DNA of 27,787 bases. Source: an uncultured Lachnospiraceae bacterium (GTDB lineage: Bacteria; Bacillota; Clostridia; Lachnospirales; Lachnospiraceae). Below are positions 6,914 through 15,800 of this stretch, in pieces. The stretch spans positions 1 through 27,787 of the forward strand of contig CAJTWA010000053.1 of assembly GCA_910580195.1 (NCBI GenBank), in the 5' to 3' direction. A program made the position numbers and the translations under genes. The number at the start of each line of letters is the position of its first letter. The stretch's first letter is position 1. The notes beneath the pieces are model-generated. The model was not told where the DNA came from, did not search any database, and saw only the letters and a program-made list of their open reading frames with translations.

Positions 6914-7654
6914 CTATCCCTCCAGTTTCCATCCTTTTGCCCCGCAGCGGATTTGCCAGATTTGCCTTGCCAAGCATATGGCCAAAGCTGCAGATGCCGC
7001 CAGCCAAAGGGAAAATGCCCCGTCCCCATACACAAGTCCCCAGCGTCCCCTGCTGATAAAAATGCCCCCGCCAAGGAACAGCCCAAAGGCAGCGCAATAC
7101 CATATGCTTTCCCGGCCTCCCACATGTTTTTCAATCTGGAAAGCAATGGCGCAGGTGCCTAGCCATGGCGCCATAAGGTACACTGCCGCCCGGAAGGCAG
7201 TCAGCTCCCCTCCCTGCACTACCCACGGCAGCCCTAGGAGCATTAAGAGGAAATCTGCTGCCCCTAACGCCCCCATCCGCACCAGAAGCACTTGGGGCAG
7301 GTTATATTTTGCTGCCATTTCCAATTCCGCCATGCCGTAAATGCTGGAACGGAAGGTTTCTGTCACTGCCAATACAGCCAGCAGGGGCATTGCCGCTGAC
7401 AGGCACCACAACATGCCAAAGCTATCCTCCCCTAGCGCAATCCCCTGCCCTGCCAACCGGGCTGCGGCCACAGCCAACAGGGACAATGCCCACGTCCCTG
7501 TACGGATATACCCAATTTGGACGCCAATGGTTTCCAGCCTTCTGGCTTTTGGGTAAGGCAGCGCCCTTAGGAATTCTTCCTTCCTCTGGGGGGCGGGCGC
7601 TGGGAACAGCTGCTGCAGTTCTTTTTTTAACTGATTTTTCTGAAACCTTAACAT
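6914..7654 (-). CDS. Polytopic membrane protein of the ECF sigma/ABC operon, unknown function
   Basis: This 246-residue protein has a charged cytoplasmic N-terminus of about 50 residues (MLRFQKNQLKKELQQLFPAP, RKEEFLRALPYPKARR) and about six hydrophobic segments (for example ALSLLAVAAARLAG, LSAAMPLLAVLAV, FLLMLLGLPWVV, LWLAASAALAICLA). It lies between the ECF sigma gene (44-bp gap, RBS AAGGAG) and the ABC ATPase (2-bp gap). That slot often holds an anti-sigma factor or sensor in Firmicutes, and the cytoplasmic N-terminus could serve such a role, but no zinc-binding HxxxCxxC motif of ZAS anti-sigma factors is present. The function is therefore inference from context only. Confidence 0.75.
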   Translation of the reverse strand: MLRFQKNQLKKELQQLFPAPAPQRKEEFLRALPYPKARRLETIGVQIGYIRTGTWALSLLAVAAARLAGQGIALGEDSFGMLWCLSAAMPLLAVLAVTETFRSSIYGMAELEMAAKYNLPQVLLVRMGALGAADFLLMLLGLPWVVQGGELTAFRAAVYLMAPWLGTCAIAFQIEKHVGGRESIWYCAAFGLFLGGGIFISRGRWGLVYGDGAFSLWLAASAALAICLARQIWQIRCGAKGWKLEG

Positions 7655-7698
7655 TTTGGCTCCTTCCTAATTTTTTATCCCTTTTCCACACTCCCCTT

Positions 7699-8190
7699 TT
7701 ATTCCAGCAGCCTCCGCAGCCTTTGCATTGCGCTTTTTTCCATCCGGTATACGCTGCTTCTGGACAGCCCGGTTATCCTGCAGATTTCTTTTATGGAAAG
7801 CCCATTGGCATAGCGGAGCAAGATTAATTCCTGCTGCTCCGCAGGAAGCTGCCCTACGGCCATCTGCAAATGGAGGGCTGTTTCCACCTGTTCCATAGGG
7901 CTTTCCGACAGCTTTTCTGCTATTTCCCGGCTTTTGGCCGTGCTGCCGCTTTCTTGGATTACCTCCAGCCCTTCTTCCTGCCTCCTAGGGTTCCGGTAAA
8001 AGTCAACGCAGAGGTTCCGGGCAATGGTATAGAGATATGCCAGCTGCTTGCCCCGGCTGATATAAGAAGTCTGGGAAAAATACCGAAGGAAGGTTTCCTG
8101 CGTCAAATCCTCTGCCGCAGAACGGTCATTTACTTTAAAATAGCAGTAGCGGTAAATTTTATCGTATTGCTCGCTGAGGTCTAAAGACAC
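7699..8190 (-). CDS. ECF-type RNA polymerase sigma factor, GTG start
   Basis: A 163-residue sigma-70 family protein. Region 2 is at about 8-68 (YDKIYRYCYFKVNDRSAAED, LTQETFLRYF, LYTIARNLCVDFYR). Region 4 is at about 105-160 (LPAEQQELILLRYANGLSIK, EICRITGLSRSSVYRMEKSA). The GTG at 8190 is chosen because GAAAGGGGG stands 7 bp upstream. The longer ATG start at 8301 would begin inside the terminator hairpin of the preceding gene and adds 37 residues unlike any sigma factor. It heads the operon with the membrane protein and ABC transporter and probably controls it; no clear ECF promoter pair was recognised upstream. Confidence 0.9.
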   Translation of the reverse strand: MSLDLSEQYDKIYRYCYFKVNDRSAAEDLTQETFLRYFSQTSYISRGKQLAYLYTIARNLCVDFYRNPRRQEEGLEVIQESGSTAKSREIAEKLSESPMEQVETALHLQMAVGQLPAEQQELILLRYANGLSIKEICRITGLSRSSVYRMEKSAMQRLRRLLE

Positions 8191-8269
8191 GGAAAAACCC
8201 CCTTTCAGTATGCTTAACGGATGGGCAGGGCAGGATGTGCCAAAAAATTTATAAAATCTTTTAAATAAT

Positions 8270-8319
8270 AAAAAATCTTCCGTTTGTATGGTATCAGCCA
8301 TACTGCGGAAGATTTTTTT
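8270..8319. terminator. Bidirectional rho-independent terminator after the FMN-lipoprotein gene
   Basis: The outer stem pairs AAAAAATCTTCCG (8270-8282) with CGGAAGATTTTTT (8306-8318). An inner stem pairs GTATGG (8286-8291) with CCATAC (8298-8303). Poly-A and poly-T flanks allow termination on either strand. It lies 24 bp past the FMN-lipoprotein stop and before the ECF sigma gene, separating two minus-strand operons. Confidence 0.88.
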
Positions 8320-8342
8320 GCTTTTTCAGGGGACCGCCCAGC

Positions 8343-8891
8343 CTATTCCTCTTGTTCCGCTGGGACTATGGCAATCTGCGTATCCCCATTTTCGGCACAT
8401 TCCAGCACGGCTGCCGCCAGCCTAAGGAAATTCCCGCCAGAATGGGACGCCCCTGCCATCATGTCAATCCCTTCTATGCCCTGATTCTCCAAAAGTTCCG
8501 ACGCATAATGCCGGGTGTAACGGTTGGGGTATGTGCCAGTTACAGGGTTCATATTTTTCATATACGCATTGTCCCAAGCCTTAATAAACCCGCTTTCATT
8601 TTTTGCATTGAATTCTGCACTTACAATCTTATTATCCATGATACAGATTGTGGCATATTCTTTCCAGCCGTGTTCATATTCTTCCATCATTGCCGTGTAA
8701 TATCCATCTTTCCACTTGCTCCCCGCCTTCTGGCTGCCGCAGCCGGAAATTACGGTACATGCAAAAAGGCAAAAGATGGCGGCAGCAATTGTTATTTTTC
8801 CCCGAGAAAACAGCTTGCTGCCTAACTGGCCCAAATGGTATGCCTGCGCAGAAATTCCCCAATTCCTATCGTTCCATTTTTTCTCTCCCAT
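8343..8891 (-). CDS. FMN-binding domain lipoprotein
   Basis: A 182-residue protein with a 30-residue N-terminal tail, a hydrophobic segment and a lipobox (VISGC, lipidated C51), so it should be anchored outside the membrane. The mature part resembles an FMN-binding domain: KDGYYTAMMEEYEHGWKEYA, IMDNKIVSAEFNAKNESG, and GIDMMAGASHSGGNF near 141-155. The latter aligns with the D-x-x-[ST]-G-A-[TS] motif where ApbE attaches FMN covalently, here with Ser149 at the acceptor position. The gene starts 1 bp after the chemoreceptor stop, with its AAGGAGG inside the receptor's last codons, so the two are co-translated. The flavin state is inferred from the motif. Confidence 0.8.
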   Translation of the reverse strand: MGEKKWNDRNWGISAQAYHLGQLGSKLFSRGKITIAAAIFCLFACTVISGCGSQKAGSKWKDGYYTAMMEEYEHGWKEYATICIMDNKIVSAEFNAKNESGFIKAWDNAYMKNMNPVTGTYPNRYTRHYASELLENQGIEGIDMMAGASHSGGNFLRLAAAVLECAENGDTQIAIVPAEQEE

Positions 8892-8892
8892 G

Positions 8893-10869
8893 TTACCTGT
8901 CCCTCCTTAACCGGAACTGCCCGGAAATATTCTGCAATCCTTCCGCCTGCCTGTGGAGCTTCTGGCTGGCGGTGGTGCTTTCATAGCTTGCGTTGAGGTT
9001 TCGCTGGGCCACCTTGCTGATTTGGGCAATCTGCTCTGCCATATTTTCCAAAGACCCCTTCTGGATGCTGACAGATTCCCCCAGCCGCTCTGTAATATCA
9101 GTCATCCGGTTTGTCACATCGCTAATCCTGTCAAAAGATTCTGCCGCCTGCTTGGCATAAGCCACGCCATTTTCTATCGCCTTTAAGGAATTGCTGATAA
9201 CCTCGGAGGCATGCTTGGCAGATTCCGTGCTCTGTGCCGCAAGCTCCCTGACTTCAGAAGCCACCACTGCAAAGCCTTTCCCAAACTCCCCGGCACGGCT
9301 GGCTTCTACCGAAGCGTTCAGCGCAAGCATGTTGGTCTGGGACGCAATATTTTCCAAAATCCGGTTCACCTTTGTAATTTCCAATGAGTTGCTGTTGATG
9401 TCCTCCATTGCCGCCAGCAGGTTCTTCATGCTTGCATCCCCGGCGTCCCTGCTGTCCCTTGCTTGCGCCATCAGCTCCCCGGCAGCCCTTGTGTTATTGT
9501 CCACCTCGGAAATATTTTCTTCAATTGCCTTCGTTTCCTCTGTCAGCACCAACAAGGAATCAGACTGCTCGCTGGAACCAGTATGTACTTGTACTGCGCT
9601 TTCTGACACAATCCCCGCCGTTTCCAGCACCTCCCGAGAGGAATCCTGCACGGAAACCAGCATCTGGCTTAAGGAAACGATAATGCGGTTCAAGGATTCC
9701 TTCATAATGATAAAATCCCCATAAAATTCCCCTTCTACGGATACGTCAAAATCCCCTTCGGAAATGCTGGAAAGAATCTTTGAAAGCTCTGAAATGTACC
9801 CATTGATACTTTCTACGGTATTGCTTAAGGATGTGGAAAGGACTTGGGTTTCATCTTTCGTCTGGATAATTTGGGTAGGGGTCTTTAAGTCCCCGTTGGC
9901 CAAAAGCTCAATCCGCTTTGTAACCCCTTTCAGGGAATTTTTAATCCGCGCTGCGTAAGTGATTGTGCCCAAGCCTGCAACAAGCAAAAGCCCCGCCGTA
10001 ATGTAAATGCCAAGCATAATGCTGTCGTTTGCCGGCCCCATAAAATCATCCCGGGGCACAATAATTGCAAGGTACCAGTTTGTCCCGGTGATTGGGACAT
10101 AGCTGATTAATTCTGTATCCTGGCCCTGTCCGTAAGCAATCACCCCGGTTTCCCCGGACACTACCTTCTGTTCTATTTCTTCCGTGCCTACATATTCGCC
10201 CATATCTGCCTGCCCACGGACCAAATCCGTATTCCTGTGGCCCATGATGCAGCCCTGCCCATTTACAATAAAGGCCTCCCCGTTGGCGCTGATATTGATG
10301 CTGCTCAATACATCGCTTAAAATATCATAATTATATGCACCCACCAGATAATAACTCAATACGCCGTCCGCATTTAAGATGGGGAGCCCCACCGCAAGCT
10401 CCAGCACATCCCCGTTTTCATAAATATCATCAATGACGAGGTTCTGGGTTTCCTTAAGCAGCGGGAATAACTTCCGCTCCTGCAAGGACTGGGGGCAATT
10501 CCCGTCCCCCAAGTACAAGTCCCCTTCTGCGCTATACAGGCCGAGCCATGCAAACTCAATCCCGGACTGGGCATTGCGCAGCACTTCCAGCTTCTCTTCA
10601 TCGGAACTCCCAATGCCTGCAGAAGTCCCAACGTCCGTAACCGCTTCGTTTTCCCCAATCATAAAAATCCGGTCTGACAGCATATGGAGGCTGCCTTCCA
10701 GATTCTGGGACGCTGTTTTTGTCATAGATGGGAGCACGTCAGAGAGCACGCTGTCTGTCAAAGATTTCATGGAACGCGTCATCAACACGACAAATGCGGC
10801 TGCTAGGCAGGCCATCATAACCAATGTGTTCAGCAGTATCCTACCGCTGATGCTTCTTTTCGCTTTCAC
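8893..10869 (-). CDS. Methyl-accepting chemotaxis protein with external Cache sensor, GTG start
   Basis: A 658-residue transmembrane chemoreceptor. It has TM1 (11-32), a Cache-type external sensor (about 35-280; YSAEGDLYLGDG, VGAYNYDI, SYVPITGTNWYLAI), TM2 (284-306), two successive HAMP-like helical units (ELLANGDLKT, SISEGDFDV) and the signalling domain with the conserved tip (LEASRAGEFGKGFAVVASEV in most receptors; here VEASRAGEFGKGFAVVASEV, then RELAAQS). The GTG at 10869 is preceded by AGGAGGGACAGAAA, while the ATG at 10917 has no comparable site, so GTG is chosen. It forms an operon with the FMN lipoprotein. The ligand is unknown. Confidence 0.93.
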   Translation of the reverse strand: MKAKRSISGRILLNTLVMMACLAAAFVVLMTRSMKSLTDSVLSDVLPSMTKTASQNLEGSLHMLSDRIFMIGENEAVTDVGTSAGIGSSDEEKLEVLRNAQSGIEFAWLGLYSAEGDLYLGDGNCPQSLQERKLFPLLKETQNLVIDDIYENGDVLELAVGLPILNADGVLSYYLVGAYNYDILSDVLSSINISANGEAFIVNGQGCIMGHRNTDLVRGQADMGEYVGTEEIEQKVVSGETGVIAYGQGQDTELISYVPITGTNWYLAIIVPRDDFMGPANDSIMLGIYITAGLLLVAGLGTITYAARIKNSLKGVTKRIELLANGDLKTPTQIIQTKDETQVLSTSLSNTVESINGYISELSKILSSISEGDFDVSVEGEFYGDFIIMKESLNRIIVSLSQMLVSVQDSSREVLETAGIVSESAVQVHTGSSEQSDSLLVLTEETKAIEENISEVDNNTRAAGELMAQARDSRDAGDASMKNLLAAMEDINSNSLEITKVNRILENIASQTNMLALNASVEASRAGEFGKGFAVVASEVRELAAQSTESAKHASEVISNSLKAIENGVAYAKQAAESFDRISDVTNRMTDITERLGESVSIQKGSLENMAEQIAQISKVAQRNLNASYESTTASQKLHRQAEGLQNISGQFRLRRDR

Positions 10870-10919
10870 TTTCTGTCCCTCCTGCGCTTTGTGAAAAATT
10901 TCTGAAATCCAATGCATTT

Positions 10920-10948
10920 ATTATACTACGGGAATGGCGTAAATTCAA
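10920..10948 (-). promoter_or_regulatory. Promoter of the chemoreceptor operon
   Basis: On the minus strand TTGAAT (10948-10943) and a perfect TATAAT (10925-10920) are separated by 17 bp, 50 bp before the GTG start. It is a sigma-A type promoter, not a sigma-D (motility) type. Confidence 0.75.
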
Positions 10949-11220
10949 TACGGAGAAATGTCCGATTACTATTACTCCGGCGTCAAAACTGCAATCCCAA
11001 ACCTGCCCTCCTAATTTCACGCTGGGGGCTGTTTTTCTTCCCTTAAAGCACAATCCATGTTACAATAAAGCTACATAGATGCGCCGCTGCTAAAAAACCA
11101 GAACGGCACAAGCATATGGCTTAATTACCAGCCAAATGCCCATGCAAGCACGGCTCTTGGCTCATTGCCCGCGGGAAAAAAGCCATCAAAATGCCCCGGT
11201 TCCTGAAAGGAGGCCTATCC
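10949..11220. other. Leader region of the decarboxylase; no gene
   Basis: No convincing ORF is present. A TACAAT lies at about 11062-11067 without a good -35. A short inverted repeat (AGCCAA...TTGGCT) sits in the 11130-11165 region. No T-box or other riboswitch signature was recognised. Confidence 0.4.
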
Positions 11221-12684
11221 ATGCCAAACAACATTTTTTATACCCTACAAAAATCATCCTATCTGGATGAAAAATTACAGGCTTACGCCAACAGCGACTG
11301 TTACCCCTTCCATATGCCGGGGCATAAGCGCAGCGCCAAGCTGGAGCTGCCCAACCCTTATTCCATGGACATTACGGAAATCGAAGGGTTTGACAACCTG
11401 CACCATGCCGAAGGCATCCTGAAAGAAGCCCAGATGCGCGCCGCTGAAACCTTTGGGGCGAAATCCACCTTCTACCTTGTCAACGGCAGCACCTGCGGGA
11501 TTTTAAGCGCCATCAGCGCAGCCCTCCCCAGAAAAGGCACGCTGCTTTTATCCCGCAACAGCCACAAATCTGCTTACCACGCTGTCTTCCTTAGGGAATT
11601 AGAAACCATTTACCTGCTGCCTTCTTTTACAGAATTCGGCATTTCCGGATCCATCCCCCCTGCCCATGTGGAACAGGCTTTGCAGGAATTTCCCCAGATA
11701 GGGTGCGTGTTCCTCACATCCCCTACCTATGACGGGGTGGTTTCCGATATACAGGCAATTGCAGGCATTGCCCACGCCCACAATGTGCCGCTGATTGTGG
11801 ACGAAGCCCACGGGGCGCACTTTATGTTCTCCAAGAAATTCCCCTCCCCTGCCCTAAGGTGCGGCGCGGATGTTGCCATACAAAGCCTCCACAAGACCCT
11901 CCCCTGCCTGACCCAAGCCGCCCTGCTCCACGTAAATTCCAAGCGGGTTGACACAGACGCACTCAAACGGTTCCTTAGCATTTACCAGACCAGCTCGCCT
12001 TCCTACCTGCTGATGGCCTCCATTGACAAATGTATCCGCTTCCTGCGGGAAGAAAGCACGGCGCGGATGACAGAATTCACGCAGCTCCTGGAAAACTTTT
12101 ACCGGAAAGCAGAAAGCCTCCGCCGCCTGAAAGTATTTACCCCTTCCTCCTGCCCGCCGGAATCCTGCTTCGCCCATGACTTTTCCAAAATATTGGTTTC
12201 CGTCGGAAAAACAGGGCTTACCGGGAAAGAGCTTTACGACAGCCTGCTGAAAACCTACCACCTGCAAATGGAAATGTCCTCCGGCCATTACGTGACGGCC
12301 CTGACTTCCCTGATGGATACAAAAGAAGGGCTCAAACGGCTTTCGGCCGCCTTGGAGGATATCGACCACAAGAACCGGCCGATGGAATATGGGGAGCCGG
12401 AACACCTCCTGACGGCGGAACTGATTTATCAGGCCCCTAAGCCCGCCATGTCCATTTCCATGGCTATGGACCAGCACACGGAAACGCTGCCCTTAAAGGC
12501 GTCCACCGGGCATATCAGCCAAGAATATGTCTACCTGTACCCGCCGGGGATTCCCCTTGTTGCCCCCGGGGAAGTACTGACAGGGAAACTGCTGCGCACA
12601 ATTTCCCAGTGCCAAGGGATGGGGCTGTCGGTGGAGGGGCCAAGCGATATGGCGGGAAGGAATATCCGGGTGGTGAAGATGTGA
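11221..12684 (+). CDS. Orn/Lys/Arg decarboxylase family PLP enzyme (YaaO-like)
   Basis: A 487-residue fold-type I decarboxylase. Landmarks are PFHMPGHKR (29-37), DITEIEGFDNLHH (50-62), VNGSTCGI (87-94), DEAHGAH (194-200) and the PLP lysine K225 in QSLHKTLP, followed by the small C-terminal domain (YPPGIPLVAPGE). It decarboxylates arginine, lysine or ornithine to a polyamine precursor; the substrate is not resolvable. It is a short form without the N-terminal wing domain of the enterobacterial inducible enzymes. The ATG at 11221 follows GAAAGGAGG at correct spacing. In Bacillus the homologue yaaO stands just before tmk-yaaQ-yaaR-holB; here a flagellin gene is inserted after it. Confidence 0.92.
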   Translation: MPNNIFYTLQKSSYLDEKLQAYANSDCYPFHMPGHKRSAKLELPNPYSMDITEIEGFDNLHHAEGILKEAQMRAAETFGAKSTFYLVNGSTCGILSAISAALPRKGTLLLSRNSHKSAYHAVFLRELETIYLLPSFTEFGISGSIPPAHVEQALQEFPQIGCVFLTSPTYDGVVSDIQAIAGIAHAHNVPLIVDEAHGAHFMFSKKFPSPALRCGADVAIQSLHKTLPCLTQAALLHVNSKRVDTDALKRFLSIYQTSSPSYLLMASIDKCIRFLREESTARMTEFTQLLENFYRKAESLRRLKVFTPSSCPPESCFAHDFSKILVSVGKTGLTGKELYDSLLKTYHLQMEMSSGHYVTALTSLMDTKEGLKRLSAALEDIDHKNRPMEYGEPEHLLTAELIYQAPKPAMSISMAMDQHTETLPLKASTGHISQEYVYLYPPGIPLVAPGEVLTGKLLRTISQCQGMGLSVEGPSDMAGRNIRVVKM

Positions 12685-12788
12685 TTTTTGAAAATAATCA
12701 GACGAAAAAATAGAAAAGAACACCCTAATCACGAGGTTAAGGCATATACCGCCTCTATGAAATATCCTCATAATCAAAAGTTCAATAT

Positions 12789-12815
12789 TAATTTTTAAAC
12801 AAAATCCACCGATAT
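12789..12815 (+). promoter_or_regulatory. Possible sigma-D (FliA-type) promoter of the flagellin gene
   Basis: CCGATAT (12809-12815) matches the sigma-28 family -10. The -35 is only TAAT (12789-12792) at a 16-bp spacing where TAAA is expected. It would give a leader of about 65-70 nt containing two AAGGAT motifs (12873-12878 and 12886-12891) close to the start codon. Confidence 0.45.
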
Positions 12816-12889
12816 ATGATAAAGGTGTAGTTTAACCAAAAACACCAGTAAAAATACCGCACCACCATGAAAAAGGATGTGAATCAAGG

Positions 12890-15800
12890 ATGATGTTATC
12901 TGTATATACGAACCTGGCAGCTTTGACTGCACAGAACAATTTAAAAGGTATTTCAAAAAAAACAGATAAAAACATGGAAAAGCTTTCCAGCGGCTTCCGC
13001 ATAAACCGTGCCGCTGATGATGCAGCCGGCCTGAAAATTTCCGAAAAAATGCGGACATTAATCCGTGGGCTGGATCAGGGTTCCCAAAATACCATGGATG
13101 GTATTTCCTTTATACAAACTGGAGATGGCGCCATGAATGAAGCTACTGACATAATCCACCGTATCAAAGAGCTGACAATCCAAGGTATGAATGATACCTT
13201 AAACGTAGAAGACCGGGAAGCCATTGATGAGGAAATCATCCAATTAAAGGATGAACTCAACCGGATTGGAAAGACTACCGAATTCAATAACAAACTTGTC
13301 TTTGACAATTCTAATATCAGTATGGAGATAGACGGCGAAACCCAGTTTGACCTTTTAGTTTACAATTCGAATTTTGAAAACGGAAAAGCAGAGTTTGGCG
13401 GAGTTATCATAAACGGCGACCGTATTCCATGGGATACTATCTCAAAAGACATGGTAAGGATAGAAAATGGACAGCAGGTATTTCAGGAAGGGAGTTATCC
13501 ATACACTTATGCCGGCCCGCCATCCATAACGTTTACGCTGGACTGCAAAGATGGCGCACAGGTGCCGGATATTACACAGCACAAAGATATGAGAGTTGCC
13601 GGGCGCAACCTGATTATTGACGGTGAAATATTTCCATTGCCGGAAAGTTTTGAAGATGAAGACGGAAACCCGGCTACAAGTTTAGAGCCAGAAGAAGGCT
13701 ATCTCCTGCAATACCAAAATACAAAAATTCTGTTTTATGTGCCAAGGGGAGTTTCCAGTGTAGAAGATTTTGGTAAGAAGTTTAACGAATCTTACGGCTC
13801 CAATGGCCGTTTCTCCTGGGATATCGTTTACCGCGGGCAGGAGCTGGAAACAGCGGTGGAAACAAAAATAGAACCTAACATACGCGTTTCTAAGGCCATG
13901 GCTCACGAACTTGTTTATGGGGACGATAAATATTCCCTGGAGCTAAAGGTAGATGAAGAAGGGATTGCCTTGACTAGAAACGGGAATGAAATCGCAGGTT
14001 CCCGCATGCTCTGGGAAGAATTTAAGGATGAGAACGGAAGGGGCATTACCTCCTGGAAAAATCCATCCCCAACTATGGCCGGCGGTTCCGGCATTGTGAA
14101 TGGATTTGAAAATAAAGAATTTACTTATAGCTACTATATAGACGGAGAGCGAAACAGCAATGACACACATAAAGCACATGAAGCCGACCTTGCCTTTTCA
14201 TTCCGTCTGTCGGATATTGCAAGCCTAAAGTCCATTCAGGACGGGATCAATGGCATAAAATTAAATTGCGATACCGTTATGACAAGCTATGATCCGGAAA
14301 AACTAAAAGGCATTACCAGCCTGGGAATCCAAATATCCAGTAAAATCACGCTGGAGGATGAATGGAAAGCAGAGCAGTTATTCGATGACGATGCCAAAGA
14401 CATAAATGTTGCTGACCGTATTGATTTTAATAAAAATTCCTCACTTGACTGGACTACAGACCCCGTTTTTACTATGACAGGGACACATGAGAGTTCTGGC
14501 AAGCAAATTGAATTCAAAAGCCAAGGACTGAATAACCAAGTCAACCAGATATCCGGAGATATCAAAAACCAGCTGGACGACTGGATTAAGAGAAAACAGG
14601 AAGCTTTATTAAGCGGTATCACAGATATATCGAATATCCCTCCAATAAAAGATTTAGCTGACCCTATTGGGTCTAGCCATATAACAAATAATGTATATTT
14701 CTGTGAAGATATGCCGCCAATCAGTGATTTAACAGATTATGTAAGCTTTATGTCCCCTGAGCCGGGCACACTTCCTGGCGTACATATTGATTTTCAGCAG
14801 ATTACAGATAAAAGCATGCTGGATGCTTTGGACGGACATGGTTTTGATACAACCTGCCGTACATGTAATGACCATTATAGCACACTGTTTACAAAGGAAC
14901 CCGTTTATAACGAAAATGGAGAAGATGTCGGTTTCTTTGTTGACAATACTTCACAAACATTCCATGAGCTGAAGATTAATCTGGATAAATTGAATGAAAA
15001 AATAACGGATAATATAAATGCAGACCCATCCCTGACATACCCAGAGGCTCTCGCAAAATCGTTTGTAAATACGATAAGGGATACTGGTTTTTCCTCCCAT
15101 TTTACTGGTTATGGCTATAAAGACAGCACGTTTTATATCTTCGATTACAGAATAAATGGCGAGGACAAAGGGGATGTACATAATGCCTCATTTTACCGCA
15201 AGCCGTTTTCCTCTATCAATAAAAAGGAATTAGCAATCAAAACAGAGTCTGATAACAATTCAACCATTGACTTTAAGCTTGATTATGATGTAAATGAATT
15301 TTCTAAAAATATAGATATGAAGATGAATGCAACAAAAACAACGCCTGCTGACCATACCGGAGAATACTGGCAGCTAACGGATAACACCGGTAAAGTATCC
15401 TATACCACGGTACCTCCCAATCAAGCTGCATCTGGGGAACTGGCAAAATATGAAAGCGGAAAATATTGGCTTGCCGCGGATGGCGCTACCGTACTGACCA
15501 CACCTCCTACACCTGCAACAGAAGCAAACTATAAGGCTTACTGGCAGTTAAAGGATGGTTCCTGTACAGACATAGACCCAACCACGCTCCCTCCATTACA
15601 GCAAGGGGACTATGCAACAGATGGGACTGGCGGTTTCCTAAAAACCTATCCAGAACAATACCACAAATATGCGATTGACTTCACGGTAACAACAAAAGAT
15701 GAAAACGGAACAGACTCTTCCGTCACAGTCGCAGCAGGGCAAACTATGGATGAAGCTGATAAAAAAATAATATCAGAATCTGGCGCCAGGCATGCCTTGG

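Noticed and set aside
11854..12477. 207-residue minus-strand ORF inside the decarboxylase
   Set aside because: Antisense shadow of a conserved PLP enzyme; composition is typical of a reversed coding frame.
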